A stretch of DNA of 64,000 nt from Epiperipatus broadwayi (GCA_028023455.1 JAQFVV010012420.1:1426001-1490000), one strand, 5' to 3'; counted from the first letter of the stretch, positions 35,030 to 49,895 are shown. Translations and numbers: made by a program. Notes: generated by a model from the letters alone, not told the origin.

Positions 35030-35179
35030 CTTGGACGCTGTGTTAAAGAAAAAGTTTATAATAAATGCGTTTTGAATCAAACTTAGCATTTTCGAAACCT
35101 GCTGCCTCATAAGTAGGCTCTAAATTTGATTTAAAACGCATTTAGTATAAACTTTTCTTAATTAATATAGAGTCCAAGC
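35030..35179. repeat. Small foldback element, ~60-bp arms
   Basis: The left arm 35030-35086 (CTTGGACGCTGTGTTAA.. 'agtttataataaatgcgtttt.aatcaaa') and right arm 35119-35179 are inverted copies with several mismatches. The spacer is about 32 bases. It is MITE-like. Confidence 0.7.
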
Positions 35180-35184
35180 GCTGA

Positions 35185-36375
35185 AAGTTTAATTTACAGT
35201 TGCATAAGAAAAGTCGGTAGTTAAACACTTAATACATATTTCATATTTTAGACATTCGAAGCTTATGTGTAGCTACATAAGTAAGGATCACTTATATCTT
35301 ATTGTTATCAAAAATTTTGCATTATGCTTATTTAACAAATATAAGATTATTAAAAATTAGAATTAAAAAACAATTACATAAATTATGTTATCTAAAATAA
35401 ATTGCATTTTATAATTAAATACATTATTTTGTTAAAAGTGATTATATAAATTGATAGTATTTTTAAATCATAAACCGATTATGGTTATAAACTATAGCAG
35501 TTATACATACTTCAATCAACAATATATTCATAGTCAATATAATTCCAATGTATTATGCAAGGAAAGAATAATAGATAAAGATACCATGATTGATTTTCAG
35601 TCAACAAAAGAAAAAGTCTCACTTAAATTCATGATTTCATAAATTATATTACGTAAGATAAATTGCATGTTTATAATTAAATGGAATTCAGTTCAAATCA
35701 ATAAAAAGTATTAGATATTCCACTATCACAAAAATTCTTAAGCAATTAGTCATACAATTATTATAGTTAGTATATCACTTTATGATTTAATGTTGAAAAC
35801 ATTTTAATTCATACAAATCATCTATCTAGCCTTAAAATGTTGATAAAATAGATATATAACATTTAAAAAATTTTAAACTATAAAATATATTTAAAAAACT
35901 GTTAAAAATTTCAAAAGTTACAAATAACCAGAACACTATTGCTTTAAAAGGGATAAAGCCGTAATATATTTTTATTTAATAACTATAATTTGTGCAGAAG
36001 AAAAAAAAACATTAAATACCAGAATTAATGACGATAAATTTATTGAGAAAAGAGCTGAGTGAAAGGCAAACAGCTTTAATATAGTAGTATAGTGATCATA
36101 CAGAAATTTACAATGCAACATAAATATTTAATTATACCAAGTTTATATGCTTAAATTATTGAAATTTAGTAAATGTTTACACTAGTTGAAAGAGCAAATG
36201 ATAAACAATAATAAAATATTAATTTTATATTTTGAATTCCATGTAGTTAGTTGATTTTACAAAATAATTTGTATAATCTCATTTCAAGTGTGATTTGCCA
36301 ATGGACTTAAACTATATTTTAAAGAACTTTATAATATAAAAGTAAGCTCATCAAATTGTCTAGAATTAGAATTTC
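35185..36375. other. AT-rich noncoding DNA
   Basis: Nothing recognised. The 63-codon plus frame at 35451-35642 has no domain signal. Confidence 0.6.
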
Positions 36376-36389
36376 TGCTGTTTGGACTA

Positions 36390-36475
36390 TGAAAATTTTT
36401 TTAAGTCAAAAATAACTAGCCATCCAATAGTAGTCAGTAAATGGGTAGCTAGTTATTTTTATTTAAAAAAAAAGA
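36390..36475. repeat. Hairpin with 13-bp perfect stem
   Basis: AAAAATAACTAGC and GCTAGTTATTTTT are perfect inverted copies separated by about 27 bases, with looser pairing outside (poly-T against poly-A). It may be a tiny MITE. Confidence 0.6.
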
Positions 36476-36939
36476 CCTTAGATTAATCTAAATTAATCAT
36501 TGAATATCAATCTGCTGATTATATAATTGTAATAATATTATGTTTTTTTTTTTTACTAAGAGTAGGGAGACAACTATACTTTACCGACATTTAACCTTTG
36601 TTATCTTTACTTTTATTTTATTTCAATAATTCTTTTTTTTTTTTTTTAAAAAAAGAGCGAAAAAAGAATTGAATTGTAGAAAGAAATAACTAAACGAAGT
36701 TAAAGTTATCTGCAAATCCCTTAACACATTACTTTTATGCAAGATGATATCAATTATATTCAGTTTTATAATACCTTGTGAACAGTAAATATCATATTGC
36801 AGTGAATGTAAGTAATCAAGCAAATTCCGTGTGCATATATGTGTGTTTTTCGAGAACCAGTTATTAAAATTTTACCAGCACATCATTATCTAAGATAATT
36901 TATAAATATTTTAAATTTAGTTTATCTATCTAATCACAA

Positions 36940-37290
36940 AGTTATCCCTCCATTCATTCACTCATCTATCTATATATCTACTTTTTTTTCTATTTCCTTT
37001 TCCTCCATTTACATTTGACTTTCTCACTATTTATCTGTCTATCCATGTGATCTGTCAGTTTTCTATCTGCACGCCTATATTTCCACGTATCTACTTATCA
37101 CGTGACTCTGAGTATCTTATCATCATTCCATCTGTCGGCTTCCTGCATGTGTTTTCATTATGTTAAGTAATGTATATTTTTATACTTAACTGGTCCTTTG
37201 TGTATGTGTCTGCTTATCTGTTCATTTATCCATCTGTCAATTTATTTATTCATCAATCAATCAATCTATTTATTTAACTCCTATAGATAG
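36940..37290 (+). repeat. Degenerate (ATCT/ATCC)n pyrimidine-rich tract
   Basis: The plus strand is dominated by TCTAT, CATCT, CATTCA and CATCAATC words for about 350 bases, with clear T+C strand bias. It looks like a decayed tetranucleotide microsatellite. Confidence 0.5.
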
Positions 37291-37299
37291 ATTAAACTC

Positions 37300-38960
37300 A
37301 TAGATAATCCATATAATAAATATTCCATAAAACTTTTAAGTTGCAACTGCGCACAGCATTAATGAGGGTAATACAAACATAGTTCTTTATACTGATTTCA
37401 TTAACTTTTATTGTCAAATGTTCAATTATTATGTCATAAAACTACTAGAGCAATTGTTTATGAAGCAAATATTTTATTAGCATAATAAACTTTCAGGTAC
37501 TGTAATTACTCATAATATAAAAACTGACATTTATAGTATTAAAAAAGTCGAATAATAATAATAATAAAAAATATTACAAGTGTGATATTTAAAAAAAGCA
37601 TACAACAGCTTTTGGGAAAAAAATAAGCAAATATTATTTTTTAGGTAAAAATATAAAGCAATATAAAACGCAAAATTTTGCTTTATATTCAACAATATAT
37701 TTTTAAATGAGAATATTAAGACAGCATGCTGAAAATTTTTTGTTAATATATTATTTTCTTGATTAATAAGTTCTAAGCTGAAAGCCAATTGGAAATAACT
37801 AATAGGGTATCACAACCAGTGACAGCAGTTATCCTCATCGGTAGCAGTCTGTAGCAATCTTAAGCTTTTTATTTATTAACTTATATTTTAAAAATCAATT
37901 ACATATTTAGGTTTAATGTTAATTGTTTATTTGTTTTTTTTATGTACTTTCTAAATTTAAAGTATTTAGTATTTTAGTTTTTTTATTTATCATATTCTAA
38001 AATCGTTCAATAGCATCATCTTCATCATCTTATTCATTTATTCATTTTTGAAAACATTGGGAAATTAATATTAATAATAAAAATATTACTGCTTGGTTGG
38101 AATATGAATTCCAAATATCGTTTAAAAAATAGTAGTATAAATAATTACACGGTTAATTGTTCAAACTATACAAGAAATTTAATAGCTTGAAGTGAAGAAA
38201 TTGGGCCACTTTATGAATCTTGAGCTCTAAACTTTCCCCCTTTATTGCTGTACTAAAGCATACAGGATAGCAATATAAATATATACTTAGGTGTGATGGG
38301 CCAGTAAGTTGGTTTTTGAAGTTTTCTACATTATCTGAAAAAAAATTATATTTTTAGCTTAAATATTTTATATGATAGTAGAAAAATTGTTTAAGAGTTA
38401 AATATTTCTAAAACAATTCTTATTCTAATAAAAAAATTGTAGTTTGATTAAATAAAACTATTCTGTTCACACTGCCACTTGCCTATTGTTAATAATAGTA
38501 GTTGCTAAATATTAGCAATGATAATAATATGAATATTATTTTCTATCTGTTCTATTTTTGACCTTCAATGACTACATGTGGTAAGAGATACTGCCATCAA
38601 TTTTTAAATTCCTCAAATTCATAGTATTTTTTAAATTAAACAAGTGTCACCCTCAGTATCTTTCTAAGTATGTCTCTATTTTGCAAAAAAAAAAAAACAA
38701 TTTAATATACAAAGACTAAAAACATTTACTGCCATTTAGACTACTAGTGATATGAGTTATTGCTAAACCTTAAAAAAAGGTATAAAATTTAAACTATATG
38801 AATTAAATTCAACTAATTTTATTTTTGCAAAATACAAACATACTTAGAAAAATGAGATGATTCAATTAAAAAAAATATGAAATTTAGGCATTTAAAAATT
38901 TATCTTGGCATTTGATATTATCTGTAATCATTGTGATTTAAATTAAAATGATACATATAC
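37300..38960. other. AT-rich noncoding DNA
   Basis: No gene supported. The 85-codon minus frame at 37531-37788 is low-complexity. Confidence 0.6.
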
Positions 38961-38979
38961 AAAAAAAAATGAACATAAT

Positions 38980-39785
38980 AAACATTTTCTAATTTATTTT
39001 TGATGCACTTTATATTATGTTATCAATATTTTATAATAATTATTTAACTAATAAAACTTTGAAATTTTTTTGCTGCACCATTGTAGTTTATAAAAAAAAA
39101 GGCCCACAATTTTATTTTTTTATAAAAATGCAGTCTAATTAAATAAAAGTTAATTTAATAAATGTAATGTATAGTTTATTAGAGTAATTTTCATATATTA
39201 AAAAAATAAATTTTTTTGTGCTGCTATTTACATTTATAAAGAAAGATATTTGGATAAATCAATAATTCTATTAAAGAAAGGATTTAAATAAAAATTATAA
39301 AATCCTACCATATTTGAGCTAATACAAACATTTTTCAATTTATTTTTAGTGCACATTATTAAAATGCATTTATATGCATTTATTTTTAATTATGAAATGA
39401 GTAACATATTAATTCTAATCATCAATATTTTCAATGATTTTTATTTTTAGCTTGAAAGGAAATATTTGCTATGAAAATAAAAATAAAAATTATATAAAAA
39501 TATACATATTTTTCAATTTATTTTTAATTAACATTACATAATCAAAGTTTGTTTTTAATTATATACACAATAAAGTACGTATATTTTCTTCTTTTTTTGC
39601 CAATATTATTTGTTTGCAATAAAAATACCGTTATCTTAGATGTGTAACAAATTATATTACAGATTGCATTACAATGATACTGAATAAAATTAAGTAATTT
39701 AAAATCATATTCTCTAATATATTTCTTATTTATGTTAAGCACATTTTATTAATGCATATAATCAAAGTTTGTTTTTAATTACATA
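38980..39785 (+). repeat. Old diverged tandem-like repeats
   Basis: The phrase 'ttt.caatttattttta' followed by 'gcac.ttattaa' or 'aacattacataatcaaagtttgtttttaatta' recurs near 38985, 39335, 39510 and 39720. Spacings are about 350, 175 and 210 bases, compatible with a degenerate ~175-210-bp unit. Divergence is high, so confidence is limited. Confidence 0.35.
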
Positions 39786-39799
39786 ATGGATATACCTTG

Positions 39800-42700
39800 T
39801 ACTTTTTTATTTGTATAAATGTCGCTATTTTATTTTAATTGAATAGCAATCCTTCTTCTTACAAAATAGTACCCATTAAAAATGACAGACATTTAAAAGC
39901 ATATACATATTCTGTAAAGATTTTTATAAAGAATAGATCTTCATTCACCAAAACGGTAGATATAAAAAGATGACAATCATCTATGGCAATTTTTTATATT
40001 AAATGACCTCATATATGGGAGAAAAGAGTGTCCATACATATATATTTAGTAAGATCAACAGTAGTACTGTAGTGTCAAGTCAGTATTAACATAAAATTTG
40101 CATAAATTGTATTACATTATTAAAAAAATTTATTTCAAAAGAATTCACTAATAGAAATACATATATATATATATTCTAATCATGTCGTTTGCATCCTCAC
40201 TTCCGGACAATATAATATTGAATAAAAATGGGTTAGTTCAGTTACCGATTACATTTGTTATAACACAAATAATTAATAAATAAAATATTCTGCATTAATT
40301 TAAAATATTCTACTAGCTCAAATTCAAAAAATAAAAATAAGGTTCAGTTTACAAAATAAATAAATAATTATTTAGTATTTCATGAGACTTGGAAGTGAAA
40401 ATACAGGTGACAAGAAAGATTACATTGAGCCAATATCCCACAGGATACTACCTCAATGGCATAAGAACACTATCCCCCCTTATTACTATTTCAAATAATA
40501 AACTTATAATATTCTTACGACTTTAATAACTCCTACTCATTAAGATTAAACTAATAACTAAATCTTAATCTTCTATTTATAATAATTTAGCTCAATAAAA
40601 TCTCAGGTTCATAAATTTATTCTAAGTTAATTAAAAATTACGGTAGTAAAATATGAAAGGGATTTTATGTCATACTCCACTACACTTAAACTAATAATAA
40701 CAAATAATAATAATATTCTTAATTGTATGAACTAATTCTGTATATCTTTTCTTTTCACTATAATTTTTATTACCATAATAAAATAATAAAATAATATAAT
40801 ATAATCTTTTATCTTCATATAATAATATAATAAATACGTGGTAGCATTTGATAATCTGACAAACAAAGGTGTGTGGCAATGGATAGCATATAATTCGATA
40901 TACTATTATGATAACTAATTTATGACCATAAGATAATGTAAAATTATGATTACTTAATTAAATGAATACCAAGAAAATATTCGAATTCTTAAAATAATTC
41001 TTTATTTATCTTTGTGCAAAAATTATATGTTCGTTTCTATTATTCTGGGTGTATTGTGTGGTCTCATGCAGTGTAGTGGGAGAAATAAACAATCTAGACA
41101 CACAAATTTTTGAAAACAAAATTAACAAAGTTTATTATTAACAATAAAATAAAATAAACAATTTATTTACAATATTTACATTGGATATCCTCACTTTACA
41201 CCGTTTTACATTTTTTATTACTTAGTTATTAAAAAAAAACAATTTAGAATTATTTTATGTCTTTATTCTGACTTAAAACAATAATAATAAAATAATACCA
41301 TTTTATTTATCTCTTTCTAATTAAACTTATGATAAATTACATTTATTTATTTTTATTAAAAATATATCCTATCCTTAAATATTATTTAATTATACCTTTC
41401 TTTCTAAAAAAAATCCATAGAAACATACTATGGAAAAACATAAAAATAACATTATCGTGAGTATGGATTTTTTTAAAAATTAAACAATTTTCATCTTGCA
41501 ATGTCAAAAGATGTTACATAAAATATCTATCTAATAATTTATTACCAGATTTTGTGGATATCATTGTTTACTACACTATGTTTATTAAATATAACATATT
41601 CCCATTTAGCATTACTTTAATACTATATAGTTGTAATTACCGATATATTCCCTATTATTTAATAATTACAAAATTATACCTATGCTTATTATTTATATCG
41701 TTTTACTTTATAACATTATATTTTTTAAAATATGCAATACTTATTTTAAAACAAAATAAAGCATTTAAAAGTTATTTAACATTTTAAAGAACAACTTTGT
41801 TTTATATACTTTATTCTTAAAATTTTATTTTACTTCCAAAATAAATCCAAAAAATATATCTTATGATTCTTTTTTTTCCTTTTAGGATTCATTGGATTTT
41901 CAATTCCAATTTATACAAATTCTACTTCTTCTAAGTAAATGAACTTATCTCATTCAAATGATAGCATATCTTAAACTCTAAATTATCTATTATTTCTTTT
42001 CAAATATATCATATTGAACGATATAGTTACATTGGAAATCTAGATAGTGAATCGATGTGTAGGATGTAGGGAAGAAAATTAGAGTATAACTCATAGCAGC
42101 TATCAAAAATATCATGGCACAGTGTATCAGCAGGCATGACCTTTCCTGTCTAATGTCCTCCAATACATCAATGATGTTAAAGCTATTCCTTCAGCTTTAT
42201 TAAAACATCAATATTTAAAGAAAATAGAGACTGTCCAAAATAAATATATCAGTTATAGGGTTCTGTTAACTGTACTGAATATCCATGAAGATTATAAAAT
42301 ATTATTCATATTCCCTCATCATATCCTATTATAACATCATCTCCTGGGTTCATGTTCACCATACTACTACCAGGTCACTATCCTATTCTTATTTCCTAAA
42401 GATTTATCACATCTTACATCGACAAAATAACTATCTTGCATATTCAAAACAATAAATAAAATTCATTTATAATTAGAGCAATCTCACTGATCCACAAGAA
42501 AAGTTTGCTTACTTCCTTATTCTATATTCTAAAACATATACAAACTAATCAGATAATACTTTGAACATCCAATAATATGAAAGTTTTTTAAAAGAATCAC
42601 ATAAATATTTATTATCATGTTGGGTTATATTACTAGTATAAAATTATAGTATGCATATTCCCAAAATAAATCTTAATCTCATAATTTTTTAAAGTGTTGT

Positions 42701-45700
42701 ACAAAATGTGTTTACATATAATTAAAACATTTATATTTCCATTCATTATTATTCATAGGCAATCTAAAAAAAAGAAATCAAAATATACATCATAAAAATA
42801 TCAATATTCATTAACTATTACCAAGTGATATTAGCTTGTTATCACCTATGCAGTCTTCGGTTTTCCATCAATTAGATACATTGCATACATGAAAAAAATA
42901 CATCCATACCTTTATTTAAAATGTTCTTATTTAAATTATTAAATTATTATATTATAGGATTTTAATATTATCAATAGATTAATGTTCATGTTCCTAATCT
43001 TATAAACTAGAAAATTTACATTTAAAATAAATAGTAATAAATGAAAATCATATTTACATAACTTCAGCTGAAAAACGAATGTCCTTTATAAGTCCAAATA
43101 TTTCCATTTTCTTTCTCAAAAGTTTTTTTTTAAAAATGTTCTCTTCAAAAATAATTCTACAATCTCCCTTATTGCTATGACAATGAACAAGACAATATGT
43201 TTCCTGCAGAAGTGTCGTCCGAACTTCCGGTACAAAAATCTCAGGTTTAAAAAAAATGAATAATAAAAAAAAATTACGTCTTAAAATCTTGAAAAATTAA
43301 ATAGAATAATAATCAATCCATCCTGGAAAAGTTACAGAATAATAGTTTATGACTTCTATAGTCCAGAATGATGATTATTAAAATTATAATACTAAAAAAT
43401 AATCCTGTGAAGCTTCTATGCTATAGTATTCCATATCTGCATAGTGATGATGCATCCTGGCTTTTTAGCTTAGCTTGAATTATCCAGATAAAACTTTTGT
43501 GCACTACTTATTTCCATAATTCCACATTTTATTTATTAACATGTTCATTTTCTTTATAGGTTTCTTTTTCAAAGAATTATTCTATTTTTTTCCTTTTCAG
43601 TGGTTGTTTCATTATGGTCTTAAATTATCAGCTTTTAAAATAATTTTATATACGAATGCGTATAACTTATATATTGTTCAGGTTTTAATAATATACGCTT
43701 TTCTAGAATATCTTCATTAATCTTTACTTAAGATAATTTTCTTACAAGTATTTTAAATGTTACCTTTAAAAAGGATATAACATTTACTTTTATAACATGA
43801 TATTTCCATAATTTTATTATAGAGTATACTTGTCCTATTGTTTATGAATACTGGACAAGGCTATCTTGCTATATAAAATAATGCATCTTTACTTTTAATC
43901 AGCAAACAGTTTTTCTAATAAGTTTCCCATACAATGTCCACAATAATTTATTCATTTGAATAGTTCTCTTGTTCAATATTATTGAAACTACATTAATAAA
44001 TACTATACTCATTTTTAATATATTATAAGTTGAATACATTTTACTTATTGGTATATCCATTTTATTATTGTGAAGTTACAAATTAGATTTTGATGAATAC
44101 TACTGATAATGGACTTTTAAAAGTTAGCAAGGCATATTAAATGAAGTTATTATTATTTTTTTTTATTGTACACTCTCTTTTGCAAATACTTTTAAAATAA
44201 TAATAACCTATTAGCTTTTGCAAATAAAATTGTATGAGAGCATTAAAAAATTGACTAAATAATAAAATTAAAATTACTATCACCTTGATAGCTTCTGATA
44301 TGATTCTGCTACCTTTAATACATTTTTTTAATCACCCCTAATGCCCCCCCCCCATGCAATCCATATTTATATCCTAGAAAATACATCATTCTATTGGTTG
44401 ATTCTTACTTTTGGTTTGATACCAAATTTGCATAATGTTAGAAACTTACACAATTAAATTTCAAAATAAAAAATATGACATATTAAAACTTTAAAATTAT
44501 TATTTAAATATTACTTTTAAATCAATTATTACTTTACTAAATTACTTAAATATTTTAAAAGACTTTTTAAAAAACACTATTTAATAAATTTATCCCACTT
44601 TTAATATTTAATTTATCTATTTTTATTTTAACAAAATATTTAACTTTTTTATTAACTGTACTCATCTTTATTACATTATTTAAAACATTTTATATGATAG
44701 TTAACTTAATATTTAATATTTGCTTTTATGATAGGTAATAATTATATTCAATTCTATAATGCAATTTTACAATATTTTAAACTTTACTAATAAATACTAG
44801 CAAGCAAGTGTGTATAACCATATATTATTATACAAATCACATGACTAATATAACCAATACAGACGTTATCCGATTTTCTGTCTGGGAATAAATAATAAAT
44901 TGCTACACTTATTGTATTAAATAAAATAATACAATTATATAAAATTTGGAAGAATAATTTAGAAAATATAGAATTAAATACAACTTTCACTACCATAAAA
45001 CTTACTTTTAAAATATACGATATTAATTATAATTATTAAATATAATTTATAAATTTAAATATAACATTTACTTAACTATAAGTTTAAAACTATTAAAATT
45101 TAACTTTTAAACATACTTTTAAATATTTATAGCTGAGTTATTTATTATGGCCAGCTTTTGCAACCATATGTAATAATATTTTTAGCTTTATTTAACTATT
45201 CTTAAGTGATTCATTATAATTTTATGCATTACATATTTTATTTAGCTTCAAATCGTACTTTTAAGATAATATTAATAAAATATAACTAACACATCAAGAG
45301 AACATATTCCAAAATTTAAAATTTTTAATAATTTACTGTGATGAGCTATTTCTGACCTATAGAAAAGGGCACAATATATATATAAACACACTATGAGTAT
45401 TTTTGCAAGACAATACATATTTTGTGTACATTTATATTTGCTGTATAAACAAACATAATATAAAAATTTATTTTTAAAGATAAGTATAAATATATACTCA
45501 CATGTATTTCCATATTTATCTAAGGTATATAGGTAAACACAGATACTATGATATTCAGCTATTAGCTTTTATTATCCATTTATGTAGTATTGGTTGTATT
45601 ATATTCATTACAGTAAGATTTACTTTTCTACTCTGTTTACTACTAGCAATTATTTTTATCCAAATAGTATCACAATTTAAATATTGTTAAATTCTAACAA

Positions 45701-46930
45701 GTTTTTATAAAAACAGTTTTAATACAACTACTTCATCTAAACATTTGTTTAAAAACTATGTTTTTATTAGCAATGTGAGTATTGAAAAAGTAATTAAATG
45801 AATACTGAATTTAATCTATTATTATCATTAGAGTTGAACTTTGTTTTGACCAAAATTTATTTATAGAGTTAATTTACTAGATGTTATTGTTAATGAGAGT
45901 TTGATAAAATTTTTCAATAAAAATTTAATATTTAAATCTTGTTTGGATATGTTTTAGGCTTATTATTTGACTGGAAAAATCTACACTTTGATAGTTATGC
46001 AATTGTATTTATAATGTTTATTTATGTGTGTAAAAATATTAGAGCGATATCAAATTTTCAAAGTGCTGTAGACAATATTTTCTAAAATTTTATTTGAATC
46101 AATCTCCCCAAGATACATATTGTCTTAAATAAATTATCAAGAAAAAATACCAATTTTACATTAATTAATATAGTAGATACCATGGGATTGACATTTAATT
46201 GACTATGTGTCTGCATAAGTTAGGTTGATTGGTTTTTGTCATTTAATGGTGGATAAAATATAAAAATATCGAAATAGCATTGTTACATATAAAAATTATT
46301 AATTTTCAAAGTAATATTATTTCATTAATATTGAAGTTAATCTTTTCTGAGGTTTTGACTGGCTAGAAATCTTTAGAACTATAAATAAAATATTATTTTA
46401 ATTTTACAACCTACAATTTTGCAATGTAAATAATTTTATTACGTGCATTACAAAATTGTGTAGTAGTGAATTTATTGAAAGAGATGAACTTCAATAAAAA
46501 GTATTAAAAATAAAAGAGTGATATGCACATCTTTCAGAAATCTAATATGAAATCATACTATTACAGAAGTGGCTTATTATAAATAAATGATGCTAAATTT
46601 TTTTTACCCATTTTTTTATTATAAAAACTATTATAATTATGATACTTGCAAAAAAATGAAAATCATATAGTTTTTTTTTCTTTCTGTTTAACATTATGGA
46701 AATGAAGAATGAGCCCACATTTCCTAATAAAAGGGAATTTCAAGCAATTAACCACTGTATTAATTTTGAGATAATACTTGAAAACCAAGTTTGTATGTAA
46801 AAAAATGTATAAACCTTTTCTTGTACAGGAACTTTTAATTAAATTCATCACTAAAATATTTTAAGAATTATTATATGCAAAAGTAACTCAATGTAATAAA
46901 TATGATGTAATATATTGTGAAAAATGCTTA
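39800..46930. other. AT-rich gene desert
   Basis: About 7 kb with no supported gene, RNA gene or mobile element. Open frames at 41554-41787, 44787-44996 and 45502-45690 are hydrophobic, with AT-driven composition and no recognised domain. A C homopolymer lies at about 44345-44354. The stretch 42050-42430 is richer in G+C than its surroundings, but I could not assign it. Confidence 0.55.
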
Positions 46931-46936
46931 ATATAT

Positions 46937-47195
46937 ATATATGATAAACAAAACAAATTATAAATTTTGTAACTTGCTTTTAGCTTGCATTTTATGATCA
47001 CTAGATGGAGGTTTACCAATAGCTCCTAACAAGCTTTTGTTTACATAAATGCTGAGAGAAATAGAATTCAATACCATAGTCTAAAGGTTGGAGACAATGA
47101 AAGAGATATTGAATTCTATCTCTCTCAGTGTTTATATAAACAAAAGCTTGTTAGGAGCTATTGGTAAAGCTCCATCTAGTGATCATATATATATA
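46937..47195. repeat. Family A foldback copy
   Basis: It starts at a TA run with 'tgataaacaaaacaaattataaattttgtaacttgc', the family A outer end. Then GATCACTAGATGGAG begins an arm (46996-47073) repeated inverted at 47109-47186, ending CTCCATCTAGTGATCA beside another TA run. The arms carry 'tttaccaatagctcctaacaagctttt', 'gtttacataaatgctgagagaaatagaattcaa'. The central ~35 bases are unique. The short palindromic form differs from the tandem form at 21-23 kb. Confidence 0.85.
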
Positions 47196-47199
47196 TCAT

Positions 47200-48320
47200 A
47201 TGCATGCACTATTATGATTCTTACATTTTTATGTTGATAAACAAATAAATTTATAATATCATTTATAACTTGGTAAGTGCCAAATTATAAAGAATTTATG
47301 TTGCAAGAACTTTGAACAGGTTAATTTATAATACTCTATAATAGATATATTTAAATGTTTTATATACAATACATGTTTATTTTTGTCATCTTTTACTTGC
47401 CATTATACATTTTCAAATAAAGCATGTAGAAAATTTACTACAATTAATAATATTTTTAAAATACTCAATATAAAACAATAAAATAAAATAAGATTAGTAA
47501 AAAATATTAATATAGTAGATTTTTTTAATAGACTATACAGTATATTACATTATAAGTAAATAAGATTTAAAAAGTTATCACAAATAGAATATAATAGGCT
47601 TGTTAAATGTTTTACGGGGAATAAAGACAATTAGGAGAAGTGAAAATAAAATAATAGAAATTTAGAAATATAAATTTGAAAAATTTAGAGAATAAGAAGA
47701 AATGGAGGAATTGAATTATGCATATATTAATTATAAAGCAGAGAAGTCAAAATAGATGTACTGAAAAAACAAATTGTAGAAAATATAACTTTTTTCGCTC
47801 AGAGAAGAAAGAAATTGATGAATAATTTTGAACATCAAATTAGCTATGAAACTTATAAAGTAAAGCAAAACTCAGAAAAACATAAAAAGTGATCTACCTT
47901 AGTTTGGACATGTAATGATGATGATGATCACAAATTAAAGGGACTAAGCATGTTAATTATTGAAAAATTAAACTGACATATCAATACATTAGAATGTTTT
48001 AAAAGACAATCAGTTTCTTAATACACTGAGCTAAATCTCAGCTTTTACAATTTAATAATAACTATATTCAAAAATTTCACTTGTTTATTTTAAAGCATGA
48101 AATTTTTTTAGTCACAATAACTATTTAAGATACTAATGTAAAGAAAAAAAAAAACAATGATTAAAGTTTGAGCAAATGGTTATAAATTATAAAATAAAAA
48201 ATAGAAGACAAAAACAAAATGAAGAATGACATTCTAAGAAGAAAAGAGTGTTAAATTTCATTGAAGATTAAATCATCACAATTAATACTTAAAATACTAT
48301 ATATTAAATTTGACATTTCA
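47200..48320. other. AT-rich noncoding DNA
   Basis: I see no supported gene or repeat. Confidence 0.6.
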
Positions 48321-48332
48321 GGTTATCTATAT

Positions 48333-48882
48333 CAGTGGTCTTCAACCTTTTCACACCTGCGGACCGGTAAAAATAAGGAAAAGATTTTTCGGCCCGGCAA
48401 AAATAAGAATAGGGTTTCAGGGAGTGGCAAAAGTCTATAGATAAATTTTCTTAAAGATGTAAACTGCCTAGCTTTAGATGAGCATAATTGTTATAACTGA
48501 TCAAAACAACAACGTTAAATATACAAGATGAAATTATATATATATATGGAGTTTGTATAATAAAAAACTTTTTTTTTTAATTTTGAATTTTTTTAGAAAA
48601 GTAATAAAAAATTTAATTCTACCACCCCACCCCCACCCCCCATAAACACCTGTGATAACTAAAAAAACAAATTAATCTATGTATGATTGATTAGATTTTG
48701 TTTTCGTTCTGTTTCTTTTTTTTTTAATTGAGTAAAAATGAGATGAAAAAATAAATAAAAATTGTTTATATTAATTAAAAGTTTAAACTCTTATTATTTT
48801 GTTATTACAAACTTTCCAGCGGCCCGGCAGAAAACTTCTGCAGCCCGGTACCGGTCCGCGGACCCAGGGTTGAAGATCACTG
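48333..48882. mobile_element. hAT-type MITE, 550 bp, with 8-bp target duplication
   Basis: The left end CAGTGGTCTTCAACC and the reverse complement of the right end, CAGTGATCTTCAACC, form terminal inverted repeats. The pairing continues through the G+C-rich GCGGACCGGTA and GGCCCGGCA blocks. The flanks are ATCTATAT (48325-48332) and ATCTATAC (48883-48890), an 8-bp target duplication with one mismatch. CAGTG...TTCAACC ends plus an 8-bp duplication are diagnostic of the hAT superfamily. The interior is AT-rich with no transposase, so it is nonautonomous. Confidence 0.9.
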
Positions 48883-48889
48883 ATCTATA

Positions 48890-49895
48890 CTATTAATATA
48901 AAATGTTAGCCTATATATTAAATTAACTCTTTCTATATATATATATAGTGAAATAATTTTAATGATTTTGACCCATTTTTAAGTCACATACTGATTTAAA
49001 AAAAGACAATTTTCATCATAAATAATAATAAAGAGATGTTAAATTTATTTATTTTGTATGAAAGATAAGTAAGAGGTAGTTTTTATTTAGTATTAATTAT
49101 ATTCCATTTGAAAAATGTTTTTAAATATGTTAAAACAAACATTTAAAATGTAGATTTAAATATGACATGAATAAAATAATTTTAGTTACATTAGATAGAA
49201 GATGAATATATCACTTTTTTTTTTTTTAAATAATAGAATAGGTAATTGTTGTATAGATGTGTATGCAGGTGTGCAATTCCAGGTTCACATACCATGGTTA
49301 CTTAATAAATTCATACTTAAATATAATAAATCAAACGTTCTTTAAAATACAAAATATATTAGTTTAATCAAATAAAATTGGATCTAAAAATAAATGTTTT
49401 GTTTAAAAAAGTGATTAAATATTTAATTCCAGATTTTTTTAAATGTTTATTATTAATTATTAAATGATTTGGGTTATAAATAAAAAAAGTGTTTGTGTTG
49501 AATTGAATCTAGGGTTTTAAATCAAAAGTTATTCAGGAAATAGGAAGCAAAAATTCCATTGGCTGATTTTTTTATCCAACTGAAAAAGTGCAAATAAATG
49601 TTTTCATTTAAAAGTACACTTAAAATAATATTTATCCTGAATGAAAACATGAGTTATTATAAATATTTTTTTAAATGGGAGATAGTATAAACATAACATT
49701 TTAAATTTAAAATTGGTCTCTTCTTCATATGGTATATCTACATGCAACATCTTATTTGCCTAAATCTATTTGCAAGAAAATTTGTGATGTATCCTTTGGA
49801 ACAAAAAAAAAATACTTAAACATGTTTCATATTATAACTATACTTTTTCAGAGAAATGTCTACTATTTATAGTTTATTTCTATGCCAACTCAAAA
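48890..49895. other. AT-rich noncoding DNA
   Basis: No gene supported; homopolymer and AT runs only. Confidence 0.6.

Noticed and set aside
41554-41787. 77-codon hydrophobic ORF with apparent membrane segments
   Set aside because: Ile/Tyr/Phe/Leu-rich translation of AT-rich DNA with no other support.
42050-42430. G+C-richer stretch with a frame LKKIETVQNKYISYR reminiscent of LINE RT C-termini
   Set aside because: No other motif in order and many stops; the match is too short to support a call.
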